Assembly: GCF_028372415.1 (NCBI RefSeq)
Contig: NC_092874.1
Span: forward strand, 115,154,744 to 115,218,743
Reading direction: 5' to 3'
Length of the DNA stretch: 64,000 bases
Origin: Notamacropus eugenii
Lineage: Eukaryota > Chordata > Mammalia > Diprotodontia > Macropodidae
A program made the translations under genes and the position numbers. The notes under the pieces are model-generated. The model searched no databases. It was not told the origin of the DNA and worked only from the letters and a program-made list of their open reading frames with translations. This document shows, piece after piece, positions 1 to 8,904 of this stretch. The stretch's first letter is position 1. Every line of letters begins with the position of its first letter.

Positions 1-163
1 ACTCTCTTCTCCAAGATCGTCTGGGTACAGCGGCAAGACATAAGATTTGGAAGACTAGAGATAATGCCTGTTGAAACCAGAAGAATCACCAGTCTTCTAG
101 GGATAAAGTGTTGAACCTCCCTGGATTTATCTAAATCCATCAAACGTAACTGAGTGATCCAAG

Positions 164-370
164 TCAGAGATGTCAAACATGGGTCACATGCAGCCCTCTG
201 TACTCCTTAATGCAAACCAAACCAGATTAAAATATAATTGGAAAATATTGAACAAAATGAATACAAATGCAATAAAGTATTGAAAATGTCAATAGGTGGT
301 TTTCTAAGTTAATGAGATCCTTATGCGTGGTTTAATGGCCTCTGTTTCTATTTGAATTTGCTACCACATC
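164..370 (+). mobile_element. hAT-type MITE (non-autonomous DNA transposon)
   Basis: Starts with CAGAGATGTCAAAC, a hAT/Charlie-like terminus, and ends with a decayed inverted copy (ATTTGAATTTGCTACCAC). The interior is AT-rich with no coding capacity. No clear 8-bp duplication remains. Confidence 0.5.
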
Positions 371-403
371 AAATTCAAGTTCATAGCATGAACTTATATA
401 TCA

Positions 404-640
404 TTGTTGTTCATTTGCTTCAGTCATATCTGACTTTGTGACCCCATTTGAGGTTTTCTTGGCAGAGATATTGGAGTGGTTTGCCATGTCCTTCTCCAAC
501 TAGTTTTATAGATGAGGAAACTGAGGCAAACAGGGTTAAGTTACTTGCCCAGGTTACAGCTGGAAAGTGTCTGAGGGGGGATTTGGACTCAGGAAGATGT
601 CTTCCTGATTCCAAGTCCAGTGAAAGCATTGTATGGCCTT
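404..640 (-). mobile_element. tRNA-RTE SINE
   Basis: Reverse copy of the abundant family of this window. The RTE-like tail comes first (TTGTTCATTTGCTTCAGTCA), then the CORE-like middle (GATGAGGAAACTGAGGCAAA), and then a decayed tRNA-like head. Confidence 0.85.
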
Positions 641-1046
641 GTCTTGAATTCATAGATTAGATAGCATATACTATTCAATGTTTACATATCTATAAAATGT
701 ACATGATAGTAATTTGTCTAAGTATTTTTCAGTGTCAACTCATATCCTACACTCATCTGCTCCCCTAATACTTCATTATAGCATAAAGGTGATCCGTGAT
801 TCTCAGAGGTAAAAAAGTCAGCCAGGTCAAAGATGAAAAGGTTTTGAGTATAAAATTAGAAAAGTACTGTATGCCAGGTTCCCCAGATTTAGAGCTCATC
901 ACCAGAGAGTTTGGCAATCAAGTGACAATTTATTTTTTCATCTATAGCAACTAGTGAAACCATAGAAAGCATACACACTGATCAAATTACAGGAAGCAAG
1001 GGTGGGAGGAAAAAAAGAATAATTAGCCTGCATTTTCCTGCATTAA
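641..1046. other. No recognisable feature
   Basis: AT-rich sequence between a SINE and the frame at 1047. No repeat or gene recognised. Confidence 0.4.
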
Positions 1047-1397
1047 CCTGTAATTAAGGCTGCATTTTCTTCCATCTTAATCATTCAGCCACATAATGTG
1101 AAGACTTTGGCTCCAACGCCTTTGAGAATAAAATCAGTTCCTGGACTTCTGCTATTTCTGCTACTCTTGGTGGCCGTGAAACCCAGGGTGGCAGGATGGA
1201 AGAGTCTATCCCGAGCAGAATTTAGAGATCATTTTCAAAACACCAGGGTACTTGAAAATCAGGGCCTGATCTTCCCACTAGGAGAGTCAGAACTAGGTCC
1301 TATAAAGCATCTGACCAGCAAAAAGGTCATGTTCATAAAACAGGACCAAGGAAGAGAAATAGAAGAAGGGGTAAAAGATACAGAGGATTCCAAGTAG
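1047..1397 (+). other. Unassigned open frame with hydrophobic leader
   Basis: A frame open for 117 codons with no in-frame ATG near its start. A pyrimidine-rich run ending in CAG at 1086-1088 could be a splice acceptor. The product from 1098 has a hydrophobic run (VPGLLLFLLLLVAVKPRVAG) like a signal peptide or membrane segment, then a polar tail beginning WKSLSRAEFRDHF and ending at TAG. I do not recognise the family. It may be a decayed exon, a secreted-protein pseudogene or chance. A donor-like GTGAGA lies at 1560. Confidence 0.2.
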
Positions 1398-1794
1398 TGC
1401 CCACTAGAACAGGTGATCAGATGAAAACAGGCTAGGAACACCAAGTGCATGACTTTGGCTTTCTGGGGAAAATATTCTCAGACATCCAGTTCTTGTAGGA
1501 CAAAGCCTTGGCCCCCCAGTAACAGCCCAGTTCCTGCCCTGGGACCCTGGACTCCTAATAGGTGAGAAGTCTCCATATGTAGCCCAACCCAAACAAGAGC
1601 ATGACTGTTCTCAGGTCATATTCATGCCATTCAGCCAAAGGAAAGCCATTCCACCCATTCCAAATGTCCTACTTTAGCTCTGGATGCACCAATTGAATCA
1701 AAATCACCATTCCTAGCAAGGATGTGTCACCAATTATTCTATAGCCATCTCTGTGACTTCCCAGACCAAAACACTCCTCCATGGTCTCTACTGC
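1398..1794. other. No recognisable feature
   Basis: Follows the unassigned frame. A donor-like AATAGGTGAGAAG at 1556-1568 is the only signal noticed. Confidence 0.4.
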
Positions 1795-1932
1795 TACTAT
1801 GTTATCTTCCTCTATTAAGCTCATTTAATTCAGGGACCATTGTACTTGTATCCACTCCAGCAACTTAGCACAGTGTCTGACACGTAGTTAGCATTTAGTA
1901 AATGCTTTTTCATTCATTCATTCATTTGAATT
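1795..1932 (+). mobile_element. L2 LINE 3' end
   Basis: Ends with the L2 signature: a 'stop-gap' run (AGCACAGTGTCTGACACGTA), then TTTAGTAAATGC and an ATTC-type tail. Confidence 0.6.
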
Positions 1933-2429
1933 TAAATAAGAAGTTAATCTATATACCTTTTTCTTCTTTAAGCAAGACCATGCTTTAGAGATATGGCCAT
2001 ATTTCCAGTGGCAGCTTGTATTTCTACCAATATGGTACTTTCCAACCATTCCCCCTCCTCCTTCCACTGTAGGAAAACACATTCTTCTAGAAACTTAGTG
2101 TACTAAAGGAGGATGAAGTGAATTATATTTATAGAATTTGTCTAGAAACAATTTTCATGTTTTGTTTGTTTTAGCTGAAGCCCAAACATGCCGAATGGGT
2201 TACCGCTTACTGACTATTGGAAAGAATCCAAAATATGAGTCCCTAGAATTATTATACTTTCTTGGCCAGCCATTCCTTAGCACCTGTTAATCCTTTAACA
2301 CTCCAAAAATCCATCTTGTAGATAAATTAAAACAGACATCTTAAAGCCAGGCTAAAATTCCTCCCAACCCACTAAATACGCAGTAACTCTAGCAATATTT
2401 ATCTATAGTCCTCCATCCCTCACCATTTT
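1933..2429. other. No recognisable feature
   Basis: No coding or repeat signature recognised. Confidence 0.35.
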
Positions 2430-2545
2430 ATAGAACTGTAGGCCTGTAAGAGACCTTAGAAATAATCTAATAGACTTCCCTGATTCTCAAAAAGGTGAAG
2501 TGATTTACCCAAGATTACAGAAGTCCGGACAGAAACTGGCCTTTG
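2430..2545 (-). mobile_element. MIR/MIR3-type SINE fragment
   Basis: Reverse MIR order: an 'agaccttagaaataatcta' stretch followed by the AAGGTGAAGTGATTTACCCA core. Confidence 0.55.
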
Positions 2546-2550
2546 CAACT

Positions 2551-2990
2551 AGTGAGGTCTTAATCTGGGGTCCATGATCTTGTTTTCATAATAGGTTGAT
2601 AACTATAGTTCAATATAATAGGCTTTCTTTATAATCCTACCATCTAGGTGACACAGTGGATAAAGAGCTGGGTCTGGAATTAGGAAGAGTCATCATCCTA
2701 GGTTCAAACCTGGCCTCTGACACTTACTAGCTGCAAGACTCTGGGCGAGTCACTTAATCCTGTTTGCCTCAGTTTCTTCATATGCCAAATGAACTGCTGA
2801 AGGAAATGCCAAACCACTCCAGAACCTCTGCCAAGAAAACCCCAAATGAGGCCACAAAGAGTGAAACTACTATTATAGTCCTATATATTTTATTTTATAT
2901 ACTTATAAAAACCATTCTGAGAAGGGATCCACAGACTTCACCAGACTGCTGAAAGGGTCCCTGATCCAAAAAAAGGTTAAGAACCCCAGC
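2551..2990 (+). mobile_element. hAT MITE with nested SINE
   Basis: Left end AGTGAGGTCTTAATCTGGGG and right end AAAGGTTAAGAACCCCAG are imperfect inverted repeats of the CAGNGGTTCTTAACC type. Flanks TTGCAACT (2543-2550) and TTCTAACT (2991-2998) are an 8-bp duplication with two mismatches. It is split by the SINE at 2640-2874. Confidence 0.7.
2640..2874 (+). mobile_element. tRNA-RTE SINE inside hAT MITE
   Basis: tRNA-like head (CTAGGTGACACAGTGGATAA), CORE-like middle and RTE-like tail. Flanked by ATAATCCTA (2631-2639) and ATAGTCCTA (2875-2883), a duplication of the MITE target. Confidence 0.85.
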
Positions 2991-2999
2991 TTCTAACTC

Positions 3000-4240
3000 T
3001 AGACCTCTAATCCTAATCTGAACCTATTGAGGATTGCCAAATGAATATTTACTGTACTAAGCTACGACACAACTAGATTAGCAAATGTAAACAAATTTGC
3101 ACACTGAGTTCCAACTTTGTGATTCTATGTTTTTATAATTTTCTAACAATCAGTGTGATCTGAAAATACAAATACCTGCCTGGGATAATCATGAGTTCCC
3201 TGTAACTAAAGTGATGAAGTACAGTTTGGACCACCATATCGTGGTGGAATACTGTAACAGATAATGATGATCAGCTATCAACGTATCCAAGATATAGGTC
3301 TGTGATCATCAGGCCTGCCTTTGGCTGACTGTGGGTAACAGGGGATTTGTGCTATGAATAGAATAGGACGTGGCATCTGACAAACAGTCAAATATTTTTG
3401 GAATTCTCCAGAGAGGGTCAGTCACAGACTGAGGCAGCTAGGAGATAGCTTTGCCATTTTCTTGACTAATACGATGGTACCAAAGTCAAATAAAAAGAGG
3501 AGAGAGGGGAGCATTAAACTGTGTTAAGAAAACCCCAAATGGAGTGACCTGCAGGGCACATATGACTTAGAAAATCACATGTTAACATTACGTATGCTCT
3601 ATCATATTTTTTATTTATTTTGCTAAATAACAAAAGAAATGGTCTGGGCTTACTTGGGAGTGTTGCAGACTGGCCAGCAGGTGGCATGTTTGACCACTCA
3701 GAACTACAGTATGGTGAAAGACATAGGAAAAGAGATTGATGGAATTCCAACATAAAGAGGATCTTGGGATACAAGAGACATATTAGTGGCAAGAAATGGA
3801 CTGGGTCCCATGGTTAGTTCAGCTATAATGAGTAGCATTCTTCTAGCTTTACAGAAGAAGATAGCATTCTGTTAACAAAAACTGTATCTAAACAACTTCC
3901 AAATAGATTCTGGTTTGCTGAAGGCTGATCCCAGCCCAGTTGCCACCTCATTATTGGGAGACCACTGACAATATCAATAAATGCATCCATTCTTGTTAAT
4001 GCCCCTAGACTCGGAAATCCAGTTAGAGTCTGGTTGGTTGAATATCCTTTTAATGCTTTTTTCTATTCAAAGGAACTGGGGTGGGGGATGAGGAATATTA
4101 AAAGAGAATTACATTTTATTTTTTCAAAGTTGGATTGCACCTATAATAAAATTAAATGTCTAGTATCATAAAAAGCAAATATGTTAAGTGCTTTAGAAAA
4201 TGAAGGGCTAAAAGGAGAGTAATGAAATTGATTTCCTTAA
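3000..4240. other. Repeat-poor stretch
   Basis: No gene or repeat recognised over 1.2 kb apart from the CTCF-like site at 3671-3689. Candidate unique or regulatory sequence of the BPGM 3' flank. Confidence 0.35.
3671..3689 (+). promoter_or_regulatory. CTCF-like motif
   Basis: TGGCCAGCAGGTGGCATGT. The core CCAGCAGGTGGCAT (3674-3687) fits the CTCF core pattern CCASYAGRKGGCRS at 13 of 14 positions. It lies in a repeat-poor stretch. Occupancy cannot be judged from sequence. Confidence 0.4.
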
Positions 4241-4296
4241 GTATTTTGATGCCTAGTTTGTTGCCCTGGAACTTCTTTAATAATGAACTCCAGTGG

Positions 4297-4440
4297 GGCA
4301 GCTAGGTAGTACAGCAGATAGAGCACTAGCTTTCAGGAGGACCTGAGTTGAAATCCCGTCTCAGACACTTACTAGTTGTGTGACCCTGGGTAAGTCACTT
4401 AATTGTCTCCAAAAAAATGCTCATTTGACTCCAAAATAAT
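4297..4440 (+). mobile_element. Short tRNA-headed SINE inside L2
   Basis: GGGGCAGCTAGGTAGTACAG head, then the GTGTGACCCTGGGTAAGTCA core. Flanked by an 18-bp duplication with two mismatches (4279-4296 and 4441-4458) that restores the L2 reading when collapsed. Lacks the RTE tail. Confidence 0.85.
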
Positions 4441-4808
4441 AATAATAAACTCTAGTGGGTCTCTATTACCTCCAAGGTCAAATATAAAACCTTCTTTTGG
4501 GGTTTTAAAGCCCTTCATAACCTGTCCCCTCCTACCTTTCCAGTCTTCTTACAATATTCCATGTACTCTGCAAGCCACCACCATTGGCTCCCTTGCTGTT
4601 CCGTGCACACCAGCCTCCATCTCCTGCAGCACCTTTTTACCGGAGTCCCCTATGCCTGGAATGTACCCCCTCTTAAGTCTTTATCTCATAGCTTTCTTAT
4701 CTGCCTTCAAGCCTCTGTTAAACTCTCATCTTCTTCAAGAAGCTTTTCCCAGTCCTTCTTAATCATAGTGCCTTCGCTCTGAGACTACCCCCCAACTGAT
4801 TCTGTATG

Positions 4809-5034
4809 CAGGAGTATGCTGGTTAATCTGAGAAAAAAAATCTACCCATAACATATTTTTAAGATTAATCTGCATTATTAATATTTTCTTCATCACTTTC
4901 TTAAATCTAGAGACAATAAATCAAGCCCTGATTTACAGCATTTGCTGATTTCCAAGAAGTAAACACTCACACTCAAAATTTAACAACTGACTCTCCTAAG
5001 TCAGTATGATGATCTGCCTCACGAGCATACCCCT
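4809..5034 (+). mobile_element. MITE with inverted ends inside L2
   Basis: Begins CAGGAGTATGCT and ends AGCATACCCCTT, which pair as imperfect terminal inverted repeats of hAT type. The L2 text resumes at about 5041. The interior is AT-rich and unrecognised. No clear 8-bp duplication. Confidence 0.45.
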
Positions 5035-5544
5035 TCATCTAGGTAGCTTGTATGTACATAGTTATGACCTGTTGCCTCCCTATTAGACTCCGATCCTCTT
5101 GGAAGCAGAGTCTGGTTTTTGCCTTTCTTTGACTCCCCAGCACCTTGTACATTTCCTAGTACATAGTAGGAGCTTAATAAATACTCACAGATTGATTTTT
5201 AAAATAAATGAATTCAAGGTCATGATGAATTGTACAGAGAATTGGACTAGAAAATCCCTACCATTCCTGAAAACTAGAAAATACTTTGATTCTCTCGTCG
5301 ATTATAGGCTGGACAACACATTATTTACATGGTTCCCCAGTTTAGGAAACACACAGGCTTACTTTTTAAAGAAATGAAGGGGCTCCCTACAGAAGGTTAA
5401 TGTGTAATGTGAAGTGTGCAAATAGAATCTTCTTGGTCACAAATCTCTGCCACTCACTCCTCATGGCGAAGGATATTTTACCATCAGCAATCCATTCCTT
5501 TGAGTTAAAGTATGCTTTTCCATTCGTCTTCTCTCTCTTTAAAA

Positions 5545-5975
5545 AATTTTATTGTGTAATTAGTTCATTTCCATAACATAGTATAATAAACATAATGCAG
5601 CATATTATATAACATAACATAGGATAGCAATATGATGTAGCATAGCATAATTAAAAAAGATGATTGCACATGAAACTGCAAATCTACTAAGAACAACTTG
5701 TAATTCCTTTTAAATATATAATGACGTTATCATGTATATTTCTTTTTTTCTTTTCTCCCCCCTGCCCTAGAGATTGCTACCACTGGACACCAATGTGTAT
5801 ATATGTGTGTATACCTAGATAGATCCCTTTATAGACACATATGTAAAATCATTCTACACATCTATTTATCAGTTTTTGTCTCTGGATTCGTATGTCGTTT
5901 ATAGTTAATTTGGGTATTTATAATAGCCAAAATGACTTGTTCGCTCAAAGTCATTCTTAGAACAATATTGCTTTC
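5545..5975 (-). mobile_element. L1 3' end fragment
   Basis: Reverse copy of a marsupial L1 3' UTR. It contains TAGTTAATTTGGGTATTTATAA (part) near 5902-5921, followed by a run reading ACAATATTGCTTT, with the T-rich/CCCTCC segment upstream. Confidence 0.6.
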
Positions 5976-6625
5976 CCAGTCTTCTCTTGAAAGTTATTAT
6001 CCTAGGGAAAAGAAGGCAAAAACATGTTAACAACATTAACACTATGGAGGAGAATGATTTGACTTCATATTATGTAAAGCAGACTTGCACAACTTGTTCT
6101 TTCACAGATAGGTTAGACTAGAGACAGACTGACCATGGTTGTTTGTTGCAGGTCATGTGACAAACAGGAGAGCGTGCAGTGGCAACCCTACATTTTTCAT
6201 GTAGCCTGAAATCTTTCAGGATGTATGTTGTGCAGGCTTGCCTTAAAGTAGCAGAACAAGGAGACACAAAAGAGGGCAGTTTTGTTATGGAGGGAGAGAG
6301 AGATGTGTGCCATGGAGTACAATGTAGGGAGGCTAAGGCTGGGTAGTGAAGACATCCAGGGAAGTTCACAAAGCCTAGATGCCAGGGAATGAGGATGAAG
6401 GTGGAATGAGGAATGAAGGGTATTGGATGGGCCAAAGGGTAGCCTCCCCCCTCAAGTTAGTTCTAGGAAACCTATAGAAAGTTAATTGATCATTACATCA
6501 GGTCTAGTCCTGGGTAAATCTGTGAATTAGTTTCTCTTTAGGAATCCTATCTCCCAGTCCTAAAGTTTACTTTTTGTCTCCCAGTGATAACTTGAACTTG
6601 ATCCTTCATTAATACCAAAGTATAA
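5976..6625. other. No recognisable feature
   Basis: No convincing gene or repeat seen. A 105-codon minus frame at 6118-6435 looks like chance. Confidence 0.35.
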
Positions 6626-6636
6626 ATAACTGAAGG

Positions 6637-6877
6637 GGCAGCTAGGTGGTGCAGTGCATAGAGTGCTGGGCCTGGAGTCAGAAAAACTCATCTGCCTGAG
6701 TTCTCATCTGGCTTCAGACATTTATTAGCTGTGTCACCCTGGGCCAGTCATTTAACCCTGTTTGCCTCAGTTTCCTCCTCTGTAAAATGAGCTGGAGAAG
6801 GAAATGGCAACTACTCCAGGATCTCTGCCAAGAAAACCCCACAGGATTAATAACAGTCAGATACATGACTGAAATAG
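6637..6877 (+). mobile_element. tRNA-RTE SINE
   Basis: Full-length copy from CAGCTAGGTGGTGCAGTGCA through GAGCTGGAGAAGGAAATGGC to a degraded RTE tail. Flanked by ATAACTGAAGG (6626-6636) and ATAACTGATGG (6878-6888). Confidence 0.9.
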
Positions 6878-7094
6878 ATAACTGATGGTATCCTTTAAGG
6901 TACTGCCCCTTCCCAAAGGTATTTATTTGCATTTTGACAAGGATTAAAACTCAGTGCTAAAACAATAATAGAGGTATTTCAGGTATCACCCAGCCAATGG
7001 GGGAGAATTTCTAAGAGTTCTCAGAGTTATGACACATATTCATAGAAGTTTGACCCATAAGAGTCCTCAAGAGGCAGCTCAGGATAGCCAGATG

Positions 7095-7555
7095 GTATTG
7101 GAAGGAGGGAGCTTGGTATGGCAGAAAAACAGGAACTCTCACATCCTAGGACCTGGGTTCAAATCCTGCTTTTGATACTGACTACCTATGTAACCTTGGG
7201 CAAGACATTTAATAAAAACAGTAAACATTTTGTTGTTGTTCAGTCATATCCAACTCTTCATGACCCCTTTTGTAGTTTTCTTGGCAAAGATACTGGAGTG
7301 GCTTACCATTTCCTTCTCCTGCTTTTTTAACAGATGAGGAAACTGAGGTAAACAAGGTTAAGTGACTTGCCCAGGGACACATGGCTTGTAAGTGTCTGAG
7401 GCCAGATTTTAATTCAGATCTTCATCACTCTAAGTCTAGCATTGTATCCACAGTGCCACCATTTCATCTCCCAGAGCCTCAGTTTCTTCATCTGTAAAAT
7501 AAAGAGGGTAGACTATAAGGCTCCCAAGTCCCTTTCCAGCTCTAGTTCTAGGATC
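7095..7555 (+). mobile_element. MIR-type SINE split by another SINE
   Basis: Left part 7095-7222 (ACCTGGGTTCAAATCCTGCT). Right part 7466-7555 (CTCAGTTTCTTCATCTGTAA, then the MIR3-like end TCCCTTTCCAGCTCTAGTTC, at about 7524-7550). A tRNA-RTE SINE sits between them. Confidence 0.7.
7227..7462 (-). mobile_element. tRNA-RTE SINE inside MIR
   Basis: Reverse copy: RTE tail TTGTTGTTCAGTCATATCCA, then AGATACTGGAGTGGCTTACC and GATGAGGAAACTGAGG, ending in a decayed head (GTATCCACAGTGCCACC). Confidence 0.85.
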
Positions 7556-7690
7556 AGGAAGACTGAGGATCAAGTTGTCCCTGACAAATACTGGATCCAT
7601 GACCATGGACAAGTTTCTTATCCACTCAAAGCCTCCAGGCAATTCTCTGAGACTGTTAATCACATACCAGCGTTCCTTAGACTGATGAAA
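7556..7690 (+). mobile_element. MIR-related SINE (marsupial variant)
   Basis: Contains the CAATTCTCTGAGACTGTTAA segment seen in a marsupial MIR variant, after a decayed core. Confidence 0.5.
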
Positions 7691-7714
7691 TCATGTCTGG
7701 GATCCTTAAGAAGG

Positions 7715-7880
7715 GAAAAACCGTAAAGATCCTCTAGTGAAGGCCAGTGCCTTCCTTTTACAGTCAAGACCACTGAAACCCAGAGAAGGCTGACCTGCCA
7801 AAGCTCATACAGGTAGGTGGCCAGCTGAGAGATGATCCCAGTTTTCTGACCCCAAATCCACACCTCTTTTCCACTATACC
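7715..7880 (-). mobile_element. MIR-type SINE fragment
   Basis: Reverse MIR order: TTACAGTCAAGACCACTGAA, then CAAAGCTCATACAGGTAG. Confidence 0.5.
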
Positions 7881-8499
7881 CCAGCTCACCCTGAGAATAA
7901 GGAAAGGAAGTTTTGAAAACTGGCAATCCATTACATTCTTTTGATTTCAGTTTTCATTCCAAAAGATTCCCAGGATTGTTCCCCATGGAGGAGGCTTCAC
8001 CCATTCCCCACTCCACCCAAGGTGATGCCCATTCTCCCCTCCCCAGCAGGAATGTGACTGCCAGGTTGGTGACCACACAATGTCAGGCAGAAAGTAAAGA
8101 AGAATCTGTCCAATTGAAACCAAGACTGGGAAGAGGAAAAGAGAAGGAGAAAAGTGTGGTGGGAGGGATTCTGGTGGTCAGAATGCAATTACCCAGGACT
8201 CCAGGCATTCATATTCCAGTTTGCATCTCCACAATCAATCTGTAATCAAAACAGAGCATTATGACTGTGCCAAGACAGATTCCAGACTAAATACTTTAAT
8301 TTAAAAAGGAGGTATTGTTGGCTAGACCTTTCTGTGAGGTGTCTAACAAAAGGATTTTTGGAGGGGAGGGGAGAAGTCTATGTCCTGATCTAAACAAAGC
8401 CAATGTAATTTTGAGGGGATAGAAATAGTGCTAGAATAATAATATATTAACAACCTGAACACCTTTAGGGAATCTCCTTTCTCTCTTCACATCTCTTGT
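7881..8499. other. No recognisable feature
   Basis: A 110-codon plus frame at 7913-8245 has no recognisable domain and is probably chance. Confidence 0.35.
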
Positions 8500-8660
8500 C
8501 TAGGTTCACAGATAATTAGACATGGAAGGGACTTTATGGATTGTTGAGTCCACCCCACCTTTTAGACATGAGACCAAAAAGGTCAAATAACCTAGTACTA
8601 CTGGTGCTCAAAGAACTGATCCCCAGGTCCTCCAAATCTGATCCAGGGTTGTTGCAAGTG
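8500..8660 (-). mobile_element. MIR3-type SINE fragment
   Basis: Reverse order: AGACATGGAAGGGACTTTAT, then a decayed ACATGAGACCAAAAAGGTCA core. Confidence 0.5.
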
Positions 8661-8755
8661 ATACCATATGGCCTCTTGCCATGTTCCTTATGTTCTTCAT
8701 AACAGCCCTTTAAAAGAACCCTTCTTTCAATTATCTTCTTGCGATAATTGACCTC

Positions 8756-8756
<1 letters not shown>

Positions 8757-8803
<47 letters not shown>
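8757..8803 (+). repeat. (TG)n microsatellite
   Basis: About 23 uninterrupted TG units, long enough to be polymorphic. Confidence 0.97.
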
Positions 8804-8805
<2 letters not shown>

Positions 8806-8904
8806 CCATAACCCCACTCTAATAGCCCTTTTTTTACTAACTTTTCTTACCTCCTGGCAAAGAGCATTCATTTATTCATTCACTCACTCAACAGCCATTT
8901 ATTT

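Larger units (their letters stand above)
4241..5200 (+). mobile_element. L2 LINE 3' part, twice interrupted
   Basis: L2 reverse-transcriptase end and 3' UTR. It contains AACTCTAGTGGGTCTCTATT and AAAGCCCTTCATAACCTG at 4445-4530, CCTATGCCTGGAATGTACCC at 4650, and the 3' end TAGTAGGAGCTTAATAAATA at about 5165-5185. It is split by a SINE (4297-4440) and by a MITE (4809-5034). Confidence 0.75.

Noticed and set aside
4403-4782. 119-codon plus-strand frame
   Set aside because: Lies across a SINE end and L2 sequence. It is not a host gene.
7913-8245. 110-codon plus-strand frame
   Set aside because: No domain or signal, and frames are open on the opposite strand as well.
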